DNA from: Muribaculum sp.
Lineage (GTDB): Bacteria > Bacillota > Clostridia > Lachnospirales > Lachnospiraceae
Direction: 5' to 3'
Length of the DNA: 48,919 bases
Assembly: GCA_023663735.1 (NCBI GenBank)
Contig: JAMPGV010000012.1
Span: 1-48,919 of the forward strand
Shown here: positions 41,034 to 48,919 of the stretch, piece by piece
Layout: each line of letters starts with the position of its first letter
How positions within the stretch are numbered: position 1 is the first letter of the stretch
Notes under the pieces: model-generated
What the model saw: only the letters and a program-made list of their open reading frames with translations
What the model was told of the DNA's origin: nothing
Database searches by the model: none
Program-made: the position numbers and the translations under genes

Positions 41034-43572
41034 AAAGACCAGAACTTTGAAGTATGTAATTCAAATTGCACGGCGTATTTACCGGGCAGATCGGAAAAGA
41101 AACGTTGCAGCCATAATTGTTTTGTCCACGGCGGTTCTAGTTCTAATGACTGCTTTTATGACGGATGATTCCTTGAAGGACATGCAGAATTGGCGGAATT
41201 TGCAAACGTTTGGAACGGTAGCGGAGGGAGAGTATCTTGGAGTCATGCCGGAGGACTATGAAAAGCTGAAAGAATCCGCGGCATTTACCGATATTTCTTA
41301 TCGTATTTACCTTGGTTCCGTGGCTGGAGAGGGCGGTGTGAGGACAGAAGTGTATTATGCGCCTGAGAAAGCTGCGGATTGGTGTTTTCATGGAATGGTG
41401 GAGGGTCAGTGGCCGATGCTGGCGGACGAGCTGGTGGTGGATGAAATTTATGCGTCCGATAGGGAGTTGAAGACCGGTGATCTTGTGGAACTGGATGTCA
41501 CGGTGGATGGCCATCGAATTCAAGAGGAATTCAGGGTGTCCGGGATTTGCAGCAGCAATCGTGTAAGTGGGATATCCAGCTTGTTTGTTTCTGAAGCATT
41601 TGCGAGAGAGGCTGTGGGGAGAAAAGCCCTTACTGTATATTGTCGGTTTCCATATACGGAATTTTCAGAAAATTTGTTATTGCAGGTCTGGAAGGCGGCA
41701 ATACCGGGGGTAGAACCCGTGTATCATTTAAATGCGGCCTATAGCGAGGGGGATAATCAAAAGATATCCGGTACAAATTTCCTTTTAGGTTTTCTATTTT
41801 TTGTGGTGGTATATCTGGCAATTTATACGCTCTATTCTATTTCACTTGCGAAGGATGTAAAATTGTTTGCATGTTTGAAGATGCAAGGGGTTACCGCTGC
41901 GCAATGCGCTACGATTCTGTGGGTGCAGTTTGCATATATTTATAGCGCTGCCTTAGCGCTGGGTGTGTGTCTGGGAGTGGGAGTGTGTAAGACCATGGTA
42001 CCATTCTTTATGAACGACCGCTTTCAATCCGCGGATGCAGTTGGTATATTTCGATGGGAAAATATTCTGTATGCGGCGGCAATCGTATTGTTTGCAGGGG
42101 TTATGGGAGTTAGGAAACCCTTGAAAATTTTAAGAAAAATGCCGCCGATTCATGCTGCAGTCTTCAGCGAATTCCAGAAGAATCAAAGAAGAAGCGGCAA
42201 AGCTGTAAAAATGTCGATTTTCCGTCTGGCTTTGCGAGGACTTGGCCGGAATCCCAGACGTTTCTGGCTTGTGTCGATGTCCACTTTTGCGGCAGTGTTT
42301 TTGTTTACCTGTATTGTCAATCTTGTGGAAACTGAGACGGCTAGTTATATTGCGTCTAGGCAACAGCCTGCGGATTTTCTAATTGGTACAAGGGAGTTTT
42401 GCAATTATTATCTGGATTCCCTTTCAGAGGATAGGATAGGTCATTCTCCTTTTTCACAGGGAGGAGATCGATGGAGCATGGGGATTGATCTGGTGAATCA
42501 GGTAGAAAGGCATTGTCCGGAGGCACAGATTCAGCCATTTTATTATACCTTCGGAATCAATCTGAACGAGGAAATCAGCGGACGGCTGGAGGCTTTGCTC
42601 AGGGATGGCAAAATAGCGGAAAGGGACAGTTTGGGAAGGAGTTATTATGAGGAACAACTGTCCGACCGCGCCAAAGCCAATTATCGTTCTTTTTGGACGG
42701 AAATGCGTTATTATGTGAATTTTGATGTGCTGGAGGAGTGCCGAGTGCTTGAGGGGACGCTTGACGAGGACAAATTTGAATCGGGTAATTATGTGGTGAT
42801 GATTTCCAATCAGACATTTGCGGGGAGCGGAACTCTTTACCATGTAGGAGAAACGGTGTGTTTGGATCATTTTCCGGAAGGCGTCAGTTATGTGCGGCAG
42901 AAGGATGGATATCTGGAGATACAGGGGGGCATTGCACAGGAGTATGAAGTTATGGCAGTTGTGGATCAGGTGCCGCTTATGTGTGCCTATCTGGGTGCGC
43001 CATTGGTGATTTTTCTGCCAGCTTGCAACATTCCAGAGGAGGACGGTATGTATCAGCTTTGCGCAATTGGAGTCAATGCGGAGGATACAGCGGCTCTGGA
43101 ACCAGTCATTAAACAGATCGTTTATGCAGCGGGGGAGGATTTGTATTACTTATCCTATGAAGTGATTCGGGAAGAGGCGGCGGAGGCAGTACGCATGATA
43201 TGGATATTGGGAGGAAGTCTGGCGTTAGTGGTGGCGGCGATGGCCGGAATCAATTTTGTGAATTATATGCTGACGGGAATCATGGAAAGAACGGAAGAGT
43301 TGACGATCTTGAGAGCGATTGGCATGACGCAAAGGCAGCTTTGTGCCATGCTCCGATGGGAAAACTTGATTGTGTCCGCAGGAGCGGCATTATGCGGCTT
43401 TGGAGTGGGAATGGCGGGGTGCGGCATTTTGTTCGGCAGCTGTTGGACGGAAGTCTTTCAAGTCTGCAAATTGAATCCGATTCCCGGGCTGATTCTGATC
43501 GTGGTTTTGGCGGTATTGGCATGTGTATGCTCCGAGCGCAATGCAAGAATGGAAATTAGGCAACATGATTGA
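41026..43572 (+). CDS. FtsX-family ABC transporter permease (immunity or export)
   Basis: An 848-residue permease with about eight membrane helices: one near residue 30-48, three around 250-365 (F-L-L-G-F-L-F-F-V-V-V-Y-L-A), one near 415-435, and three at the C-terminal end (L-A-L-V-V-A-A-M-A-G-I-N-F-V-N-Y-M, then G-A-A-L-C-G-F-G-V-G-M-A-G, then L-I-L-I-V-V-L-A-V-L-A). Large outer loops lie between, the FtsX/MacB duplication pattern. It overlaps the MacB-type ATPase by 8 nt, forming one transporter. In bacteriocin loci such pairs often give self-immunity; that is an inference. GC is higher than in the radical SAM genes. Confidence 0.82.
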   Translation: MRKKTRTLKYVIQIARRIYRADRKRNVAAIIVLSTAVLVLMTAFMTDDSLKDMQNWRNLQTFGTVAEGEYLGVMPEDYEKLKESAAFTDISYRIYLGSVAGEGGVRTEVYYAPEKAADWCFHGMVEGQWPMLADELVVDEIYASDRELKTGDLVELDVTVDGHRIQEEFRVSGICSSNRVSGISSLFVSEAFAREAVGRKALTVYCRFPYTEFSENLLLQVWKAAIPGVEPVYHLNAAYSEGDNQKISGTNFLLGFLFFVVVYLAIYTLYSISLAKDVKLFACLKMQGVTAAQCATILWVQFAYIYSAALALGVCLGVGVCKTMVPFFMNDRFQSADAVGIFRWENILYAAAIVLFAGVMGVRKPLKILRKMPPIHAAVFSEFQKNQRRSGKAVKMSIFRLALRGLGRNPRRFWLVSMSTFAAVFLFTCIVNLVETETASYIASRQQPADFLIGTREFCNYYLDSLSEDRIGHSPFSQGGDRWSMGIDLVNQVERHCPEAQIQPFYYTFGINLNEEISGRLEALLRDGKIAERDSLGRSYYEEQLSDRAKANYRSFWTEMRYYVNFDVLEECRVLEGTLDEDKFESGNYVVMISNQTFAGSGTLYHVGETVCLDHFPEGVSYVRQKDGYLEIQGGIAQEYEVMAVVDQVPLMCAYLGAPLVIFLPACNIPEEDGMYQLCAIGVNAEDTAALEPVIKQIVYAAGEDLYYLSYEVIREEAAEAVRMIWILGGSLALVVAAMAGINFVNYMLTGIMERTEELTILRAIGMTQRQLCAMLRWENLIVSAGAALCGFGVGMAGCGILFGSCWTEVFQVCKLNPIPGLILIVVLAVLACVCSERNARMEIRQHD

Positions 43573-45217
43573 ATGGTTTATACAAAATCGTAAAAATATA
43601 AAGAAATGTATATTGCAAACAGAAAAAAGTTCTATTCGGGTATTTATGTTGTGTGTAATATGTTCGATCATATCTATTTTAATGCCCATTTTTAATATGA
43701 AACTTGTAAACTTATTTGTTTATGAAAGATTTGAAATGCGGCATGGAATTTATTTCTGCTTCTATGTGGTATTAGTTGTTGTTGCCAATTGTTTGGGATA
43801 TGTTGTTCAAGTTACCCGTACAAGAGTAGAAAATTCAATGCAATCCTATATAAACAATACAATAATTGAAGATTGCATCGAAAAGAAACTTGAGAATTAT
43901 TGTGAAACGGAATCAACCAACACAGATGTTTTAATTAAAAGTGATGCATCTCTCTATCAACAATTTATATGTATTTTTCTTTTTGATTATCCATTTATGG
44001 CGTTCAAAGTAGTTGCTGTCTTTGTGATTTTAGTTTTGTTAGAACCTATTGTGGCGCTGACAGTTTTGTGTCTGGAAGTTTTAGTCACTGTATTACAGAG
44101 ACAGCTTTGCAAACCGGTAGAAATGCAGTCATGTGTAGTTAGGAATAGTTTGGTGGGGTTCTTTGGTGTGGTTAATGATATTGTTGGCAATAGTTCCGTA
44201 ATCAAGTCCATAGGGGCAGGAAGTTATCTGAAAGAGAGGGCTAAGATTCAATTTGAGCGATATGCGGAAGACAGAACCCAACAAACAAGATATTCTGCCA
44301 GAGCCAGCCTCATTATAGAAACATTGCTTAGTGTAAATATGTTGAGTGTTTTAGGAATGGGAAGTTATAAGATATATAGAGGAGCTATGTCTATTGGTGC
44401 ATTGTTATCGCTGGTGCAATATGTTGGTTTGTTTATATCGGTATTTACATCTCTTAGTGAAAATACGGTTATGCTTCACTCAGTGAAAAGCAAGCTGAAG
44501 GGGATATCAGATGTTCTTGCGAAACATGTGCGGGTAGAGCCGATATTCAAAGAGACTCCCCCGTTTGACGCAGTACGGATTTGTGGCTTGTCTTTTTGTT
44601 ATTCCGAGAAAATAATTATTTTTGACCAAGCGTCTGCCACATTTAGAAGGGGGAATTTGAATTGTATCTGTGGAGCAAGTGGAAGCGGAAAATCTACGCT
44701 AATAAAATTATTATTAGGTGAATATTCCCCAGAAGAAGGAAGTTTGGGACTCACATATAATGAGGAGTCCACAGGGAAATTGAAAGCGGATATGATTGCC
44801 TATGTTCCACAGGAGAACGTTTTTTTTTCAGATACAGTCTGGGGCAATATTGGCTTTAACGGTGTTGGATCAAAAGAAGATGCGTATGAAGTGTGCAGAC
44901 AATGTTCTATTTATGATGAAATAGAGGCATCAGAGAATGGATTTAATTCAATGGTAAATAATAGTATTAAAAATTGGTCAGGGGGGCAAATGAAACGTCT
45001 GGCTATTGCGCGCGCAATATTACAGAACAAAGAGATATTGCTATTAGATGAACCGACGGCAGGGTTAGATATGGAGAACACAGAAAAAGTGTTGGAGTGT
45101 ATCAAAAGATATGCCAGAGAAAAATTGGTGATTGTAGTTACACACGATCCATCTATTGAAAGGTGTGCGGATGTTGTGTATAATATAGAAAACCAAAAGT
45201 TAAAAAGAATTGTTTAA
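43565..45217 (+). CDS. ABC exporter half-transporter without peptidase domain
   Basis: The preferred start is the ATG at 43565 (M-I-E-W-F-I-Q-N-R-K-N), overlapping the permease stop by 8 nt; upstream in-frame starts at 43523 and 43541 are within the permease gene. The 550-residue product has a type IV membrane domain (about 1-320, six helices) and a nucleotide-binding domain with Walker A C-G-A-S-G-S-G-K-S-T, signature W-S-G-G-Q, Walker B I-L-L-L-D-E-P-T-A-G-L-D. It has no C39 peptidase, consistent with the separate subtilisin-like domain doing leader cleavage. AT-rich, like the radical SAM genes. It most likely exports the mature peptide. Confidence 0.85.
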   Translation: MIEWFIQNRKNIKKCILQTEKSSIRVFMLCVICSIISILMPIFNMKLVNLFVYERFEMRHGIYFCFYVVLVVVANCLGYVVQVTRTRVENSMQSYINNTIIEDCIEKKLENYCETESTNTDVLIKSDASLYQQFICIFLFDYPFMAFKVVAVFVILVLLEPIVALTVLCLEVLVTVLQRQLCKPVEMQSCVVRNSLVGFFGVVNDIVGNSSVIKSIGAGSYLKERAKIQFERYAEDRTQQTRYSARASLIIETLLSVNMLSVLGMGSYKIYRGAMSIGALLSLVQYVGLFISVFTSLSENTVMLHSVKSKLKGISDVLAKHVRVEPIFKETPPFDAVRICGLSFCYSEKIIIFDQASATFRRGNLNCICGASGSGKSTLIKLLLGEYSPEEGSLGLTYNEESTGKLKADMIAYVPQENVFFSDTVWGNIGFNGVGSKEDAYEVCRQCSIYDEIEASENGFNSMVNNSIKNWSGGQMKRLAIARAILQNKEILLLDEPTAGLDMENTEKVLECIKRYAREKLVIVVTHDPSIERCADVVYNIENQKLKRIV

Positions 45218-45240
45218 GTTATTGTCAGGGAGAGCAGCCA

Positions 45241-47475
45241 ATGAAAAAAGCGAAAAAAGTCGTTGCACTTGCGTTGATTTTGTGTCTGGCGTTATCAGGC
45301 TGCGGGCAGCCGCGCCAAACTCAGTCAAAAGAGGTTTCGGACATGCTGTATGCCTATCGTTCGGAACCTTGTTCCGTGGAGGGACTGGACGAGGGATTTG
45401 CCATGGAACTGACTGCGGACGGCACATGGATCTATGCGGTCATGGCGAAGTCGGATGCGGAATCGGGCGGCGTGAAAAAATGGTTTACGGGATACCGTGC
45501 AGAGGACGGGGAAACGAAGCAGGTGGAGACGGACGGAGCGGAAAAGGCCATGCTGTTGCAGGTTGCCGCAGGAGAGGACGGAGCGTTCTGGGGAGTTCTC
45601 TATCAGGTGGAGGCGGGTGTGTTTACGGAATTTTCCGTAAATCGATATGATGAAACCGGTAAAGTGCTGGAGTCCAAGGATCTGGCCGAACTTTTGATGG
45701 AGGAGACCGGCGGATATCCTTACGGGCATTGTGTACAGATTGGCCGGGACGGCAGCCTGTATCTGGGGTATGCGGACGGCGGGAATTCCGTCTTGTCTGC
45801 GATCTCGCAGGCGGGGCAGGTACTCTTCCGCACAGGCGTGGCCGGAACCGTGGAGAGAACGGTTTTGTCTGACGACGGACACCTGTATGCGGCGGTAAAG
45901 CGCGAAGAGGACACGCTGGAGCTTCTATCGGTGGACGCTCTGTCGGGCGAGTCCCGGACGCTTGTCAAGGATCTGCCGCAGAATATGTCCCGGACGCTTC
46001 TGGCCGTCTCGACAGATGGGAAGAAGCTGTATTATAACGCCTCGGGAGATTTGTACGAGTATGATGTGGCAGACGGGGAGAGCAGGAGACTGTTTGCACT
46101 GGCAGATATGCGCCTTGCAGAGGAAGAACTGGTGGGAGTGGTGCAGGTTGATGCGGAGCATTTTTATTTTCTATCGAATGTACGCAGCGATACCGGGATC
46201 AGCCGGGCGGAATTAAACTGTGTCAGCAGGGCGTCTGCGGACGAGGCAGTGCCGGTACAGGCCAAGGAGGTGCTGAAACTGGCGGTGTTTGCGGAGGATG
46301 ACGACGTGAATCAGGCCGTGGCATGGTTTAACAGACAGTCGAATGATTGTAAAATAGAGATCTGTCTGTACAGCGGGTTGGATGAGACGGACGGGGCGGA
46401 TCGTCTGCAGGCGGACATCGCATCGGGAAAGATACCGGATCTGATTGATCTGGCAGGCGTCGATGGGATGACCTATATCCGGCAGGGGATTGTGGCGGAT
46501 TTAACGCCGCTGCTGGAGCAGGATCCGGAGATCTCCGAGTCGGATTTTGTGGAAAACGCTGTCAGCACCTATCGGTATGGAGAGGGCTTGTATGCAATTC
46601 CCACCATCTTCTGGCTGGATTCGCTGGTGGGAAAGACGTCCTGTCTGGGCGGGAGAACCGGGTGGACGCTGGAGGAATTTCGGGAATACGCGGATGCGCT
46701 GCCGGATCCCGGAGCCGCCACGGCGGGAGCGTCCAAGGAGGAAATGTTCAACCGAATTATGATTCAATATGCGGAGCGTTATATCGACTGGGAGAACGGG
46801 ACTTGTTCTTTTGACAGCGGAGAGTTCTTGGAGCTTCTGGACTTTGTGAACCGATTCCCGGATCATGCGGTGGAAGACGAGGAACAGATCGTGGACAAGA
46901 TCCGCGCGGACAAGATGCTCCTGTATCCGACGACCATGAATTGTGCGATCGCGTTTCAGCTCAATCAGGCCATCTTCGGCGAGGAGACGACCTATATCGG
47001 CTTCCCGTCGGAGAGCGGCAGCGGAAGCAAGATGATGATTTTTGGCAATGCGTTCGGCATCTCACAGAATTGTAAAAATAAGGACGCCGCGTGGGCGTTT
47101 TTGAAATCTATGTATACCAGCGACTCCAAAACCATAGACGGGTTCCCGACGTACAAAGCCTCTCTGGAGAAAGCGTTTGATTTCGCTTCCATGGGAACAT
47201 ACCGCACGGATGAAAACGGAGTCCGCACGGAGGAACCGAAATATGAGCTGCCTTATGGCGGCCTGACGTTTGAGATTTATGCGGCGACCGACGAGGAGAT
47301 TGGGCAGCTTAGGAGTTTGATCGAAAATGCAGAGCCGGCAGATATTAGAACGCCGGGAATTTATGCGATTTTGCAGGAGGAGGCGTCGGCCTTCTTCGGG
47401 GGGCAGAGAAGCGCGGCGGAGGCCGCGGACATCATGCAGAGCCGTGTTTCGCTCTATATCAATGAACGCCGGTAA
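45241..47475 (+). CDS. Two-part lipoprotein: N-terminal beta-rich sensor-like domain plus solute-binding domain
   Basis: The 744-residue lipoprotein has a signal ending L-A-L-S-G-C (lipid-attached Cys21). Residues about 35-370 are rich in short beta strands with repeated D-G-x-(L/I)-Y/W-(Y/L/I) turns (D-G-T-W-I-Y, D-G-S-L-Y-L, D-G-H-L-Y-A, D-G-K-K-L-Y-Y), resembling a beta-propeller. Residues about 370-744 resemble a family 1 extracellular solute-binding protein (L-A-V-F-A-E-D-D-D-V-N-Q-A-V-A-W-F-N, I-P-D-L-I-D-L-A-G). The ligand is probably a saccharide or peptide. It starts 24 nt after the exporter, with GGGAG upstream. GC-rich again, so it is probably native to the host chromosome or has a different history from the RiPP genes. 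Membership in the RiPP system is undecided. Confidence 0.78.
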   Translation: MKKAKKVVALALILCLALSGCGQPRQTQSKEVSDMLYAYRSEPCSVEGLDEGFAMELTADGTWIYAVMAKSDAESGGVKKWFTGYRAEDGETKQVETDGAEKAMLLQVAAGEDGAFWGVLYQVEAGVFTEFSVNRYDETGKVLESKDLAELLMEETGGYPYGHCVQIGRDGSLYLGYADGGNSVLSAISQAGQVLFRTGVAGTVERTVLSDDGHLYAAVKREEDTLELLSVDALSGESRTLVKDLPQNMSRTLLAVSTDGKKLYYNASGDLYEYDVADGESRRLFALADMRLAEEELVGVVQVDAEHFYFLSNVRSDTGISRAELNCVSRASADEAVPVQAKEVLKLAVFAEDDDVNQAVAWFNRQSNDCKIEICLYSGLDETDGADRLQADIASGKIPDLIDLAGVDGMTYIRQGIVADLTPLLEQDPEISESDFVENAVSTYRYGEGLYAIPTIFWLDSLVGKTSCLGGRTGWTLEEFREYADALPDPGAATAGASKEEMFNRIMIQYAERYIDWENGTCSFDSGEFLELLDFVNRFPDHAVEDEEQIVDKIRADKMLLYPTTMNCAIAFQLNQAIFGEETTYIGFPSESGSGSKMMIFGNAFGISQNCKNKDAAWAFLKSMYTSDSKTIDGFPTYKASLEKAFDFASMGTYRTDENGVRTEEPKYELPYGGLTFEIYAATDEEIGQLRSLIENAEPADIRTPGIYAILQEEASAFFGGQRSAAEAADIMQSRVSLYINERR

Positions 47476-47487
47476 AACGCCCATTTA

Positions 47488-47616
47488 CCTTTCGTGTTGA
47501 TGACCGTTTCGTTTTTGCTTTCTCACGGCTGTATGCAGCTGATCCTGCCGCCGGATAAGATTGATGCGTGGATTGATCCCTCGCAAGGGCGGAGGCTCTG
47601 GTATCGCATGATTTGA
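47488..47616 (+). pseudogene. Decayed fragment of a SRAP (YedK/HMCES-like) domain
   Basis: In the frame of 47533, the fragment reads P-F-V-L-M-T then H-G-C-M-Q-L-I-L-P-P-D-K-I-D-A-W-I-D-P, ending at TGA 47614-47616. The H-x-x-M-x-x-I-L-P-P-x-x-x-x-x-W-(I/L)-D-P stretch is the well-known C-terminal segment of SOS-response-associated peptidases that crosslink abasic DNA. No start, no catalytic Cys2 and no upstream part remain, so it is a remnant. Confidence 0.55.
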
Positions 47617-47691
47617 CAGATATCCTTTTTCATGTAGTCATGAGCAGACAATCACGATTCTTTTCCCTAGTGCAACTTTTTTCAAAAAATA

Positions 47692-47721
47692 TTGAAATTC
47701 AAAAATTAAAAGAGCTATAAT
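47692..47721 (+). promoter_or_regulatory. Promoter of the terminal solute-binding protein gene
   Basis: TTGAAA (47692-47697) and TATAAT (47716-47721) are spaced by 18 bp. The remaining gap 47617-47780 shows no other feature. Confidence 0.7.
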
Positions 47722-47780
47722 AAAAGCGTATTTGTATTCACTATTCATTTGGTATACGCATTGCAAAGGAGTAAATTTCT

Positions 47781-48919
47781 ATGTTCAAGAAAATTTTAAG
47801 ATGTACGGCGGCGTTCGCAGCGGCGACTTTATTTCTGACCTCCTGCGGGGCGAAGACGAAACAAACCGAAATTACACAGTCAAACGGTGAAAACCAGCTC
47901 CTTGCCGACAGCTCGGCTCTCTCTTGGGTGACGTGGGGCGGATATGACGAATTTTGGGAGCTGCTCGGCGAGACCTATCCCGATATTGAAATCGACTATG
48001 TGGGTTATGATGGCTCAAATTATTTGGGCTACAGCTGGGCGCAGATGAGGGCGGACGACATCACAGACCTGTTCAGTACCTCGCAGGTACTTGACAAGGA
48101 GCTTGCCAAAGAACGGCTTATAGACCTGTCGAGCTATGACTTTATGGGAGATATTTCCACGTCCATACTCGACCAAATGTCCGTGGACGGCGGGATTTAT
48201 ATGCTGCCCGTCAACAACGGTATGTACGGAATACTCTACAACAAAACCCTTATGGAGGAGCACGGTTGGGAAGTCCCCACAAACTTCGAGGAGCTTGAAA
48301 AGCTCTGCGCCGAAATTGAAGAGGCGGGATTGATCCCCGGGATACTCGGCACACAGCTTACGGGCGCAAGTTTCGCGGCGGTGTTCAACTTGGCCAAAAC
48401 AGATTGGCTCACCACGCCGCAGGGTCTGGAATGGGAGGGGGACTTCCTTGCGGGAGACGCGACGGCACAGGACAATGACAATTGGAAAAAAACCTTAGAT
48501 TATGCTCAAAAATATATTGATATAGGTATGTTTGAGACGGTACCCGACGACCTGTCCAACTCGGCGGTTATGGCCGACTATATGTCACAGCGCAAAGCCG
48601 TGTTCTTTACAATGAGCGCGCTTTTGGACAGCCCTATGGAGAACGGCGACGAGTGGGGTATGATGCCCTATATCGGCGAGGACGGAAGCAAAAACATCTA
48701 TATGTACAGCCCCACAAGCTACATAGGCATAAGCAAAGAGCTTGCCGAGCCGGGAAACGAGGAAAAGCTGGAAAAGGCTATACGGGTGTTGTCGCTTATG
48801 TTTTCTGATGCGGGTCAGAAAGCCTTTATCGGTGACAACAAACCCTGCGTTATGGACGTTCTCACCACCACCGACCTCCCCGAGGATTCCATTATATACG
48901 ACGCTCAGCAGGCTATGCG
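47781..48919 (+). CDS. Extracellular solute-binding lipoprotein (family 1), 3' truncated by the window
   Basis: The frame is open from the ATG at 47781 to the window end (379 complete codons, no stop reached). AAAGGAG at 47765-47771 is 9 nt upstream. A lipoprotein signal ends F-L-T-S-C (Cys22). The mature part begins with A-L-S-W-V-T-W-G-G-Y-D-E-F-W-E, then contains D-L-F-S-T-S-Q-V-L-D-K-E-L and an N-N-G-M-Y-G-I-L-Y-N-K-T-L motif, the hinge-lobe pattern of sugar ABC-transporter binding proteins. The permease genes expected downstream are outside the window. Codon use differs slightly from the preceding lipoprotein (more GAC/TAC/CTT). Confidence 0.85.
   Translation, partial: MFKKILRCTAAFAAATLFLTSCGAKTKQTEITQSNGENQLLADSSALSWVTWGGYDEFWELLGETYPDIEIDYVGYDGSNYLGYSWAQMRADDITDLFSTSQVLDKELAKERLIDLSSYDFMGDISTSILDQMSVDGGIYMLPVNNGMYGILYNKTLMEEHGWEVPTNFEELEKLCAEIEEAGLIPGILGTQLTGASFAAVFNLAKTDWLTTPQGLEWEGDFLAGDATAQDNDNWKKTLDYAQKYIDIGMFETVPDDLSNSAVMADYMSQRKAVFFTMSALLDSPMENGDEWGMMPYIGEDGSKNIYMYSPTSYIGISKELAEPGNEEKLEKAIRVLSLMFSDAGQKAFIGDNKPCVMDVLTTTDLPEDSIIYDAQQAM

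Noticed and set aside
43565-45217. Bifunctional C39 peptidase-ABC exporter
   Set aside because: The protein begins almost directly with membrane helices; there is no ~150-residue N-terminal domain with a catalytic cysteine.

Overview
The window looks like chromosomal DNA from an anaerobic Firmicute of class Clostridia, most likely a Lachnospiraceae gut bacterium. Reasons: strong AGGAGG-type ribosome sites, a single-chain clostridial-type PurL, the run cysE-cysS-mrnC-rlmB-sigH (Bacillus/Clostridia gene order, including the stationary-phase sigma factor), QueH, many lipobox lipoproteins and AT-type sigma-A promoters in an otherwise GC-rich background. No species can be named from the sequence alone.

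Layout. 1-730: 3' end of a secreted protein with two cellulose-binding (CBM2-like) modules. 0.9-2.3 kb: an oxalate/formate-type MFS carrier, convergent with a large cyclic-nucleotide-binding-domain protein (2.5-4.8 kb, minus strand). 4.9-12.7 kb: a small unknown protein, a TetR regulator, purL, an EAL/HDOD signalling protein and a MATE exporter. 12.9-17.4 kb: carA-carB, with a heptapeptide-encoding tandem repeat at the carA 3' end. 17.4-17.7 kb: a 281-bp MITE with terminal inverted repeats and a 10-bp target duplication. 17.8-21.2 kb: superoxide dismutase, queH, argS. 21.3-21.5 kb: tRNA-Val and tRNA-Met. 21.6-26.5 kb: a YegP-like protein (minus strand), a cupin, an ACT-domain protein, a DEAD-box helicase and a polytopic membrane protein. 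26.6-31.3 kb: ispF, cysE, cysS, mrnC, rlmB, sigH. 31.4-36.9 kb: an RND efflux pair with a TetR regulator at its 3' end and a matching operator-like palindrome at its promoter.

The most unusual part is 36.9-45.2 kb. Base composition drops sharply right after a terminator. The genes form an apparent RiPP (ribosomally made, post-translationally modified peptide) locus: a radical SAM/SPASM enzyme with a PqqD-like N-terminal region, a second radical SAM/SPASM enzyme, a 61-residue precursor peptide, a cytosolic subtilisin-like protease fused in frame to a MacB-type ABC ATPase, an FtsX-type permease, and a peptidase-less ABC exporter. I do not recognise the precursor as a described RiPP family. The likely order of action is: two radical SAM enzymes modify the peptide, the subtilisin-like domain removes the leader, the exporter secretes the product, and the MacB/FtsX pair exports it or gives immunity. 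The locus has its own promoter flanked by perfect inverted repeats, a hairpin over the first start codon, and a hairpin separating the precursor from the downstream genes.

After the island, 45.2-47.5 kb encodes a large two-part lipoprotein with a solute-binding domain. A decayed SRAP (YedK-like) fragment follows, and then the 5' part of another solute-binding lipoprotein that runs off the window end. Two copies of a ~53-nt structured element occur ahead of unrelated genes (ispF and the RND-associated tetR).
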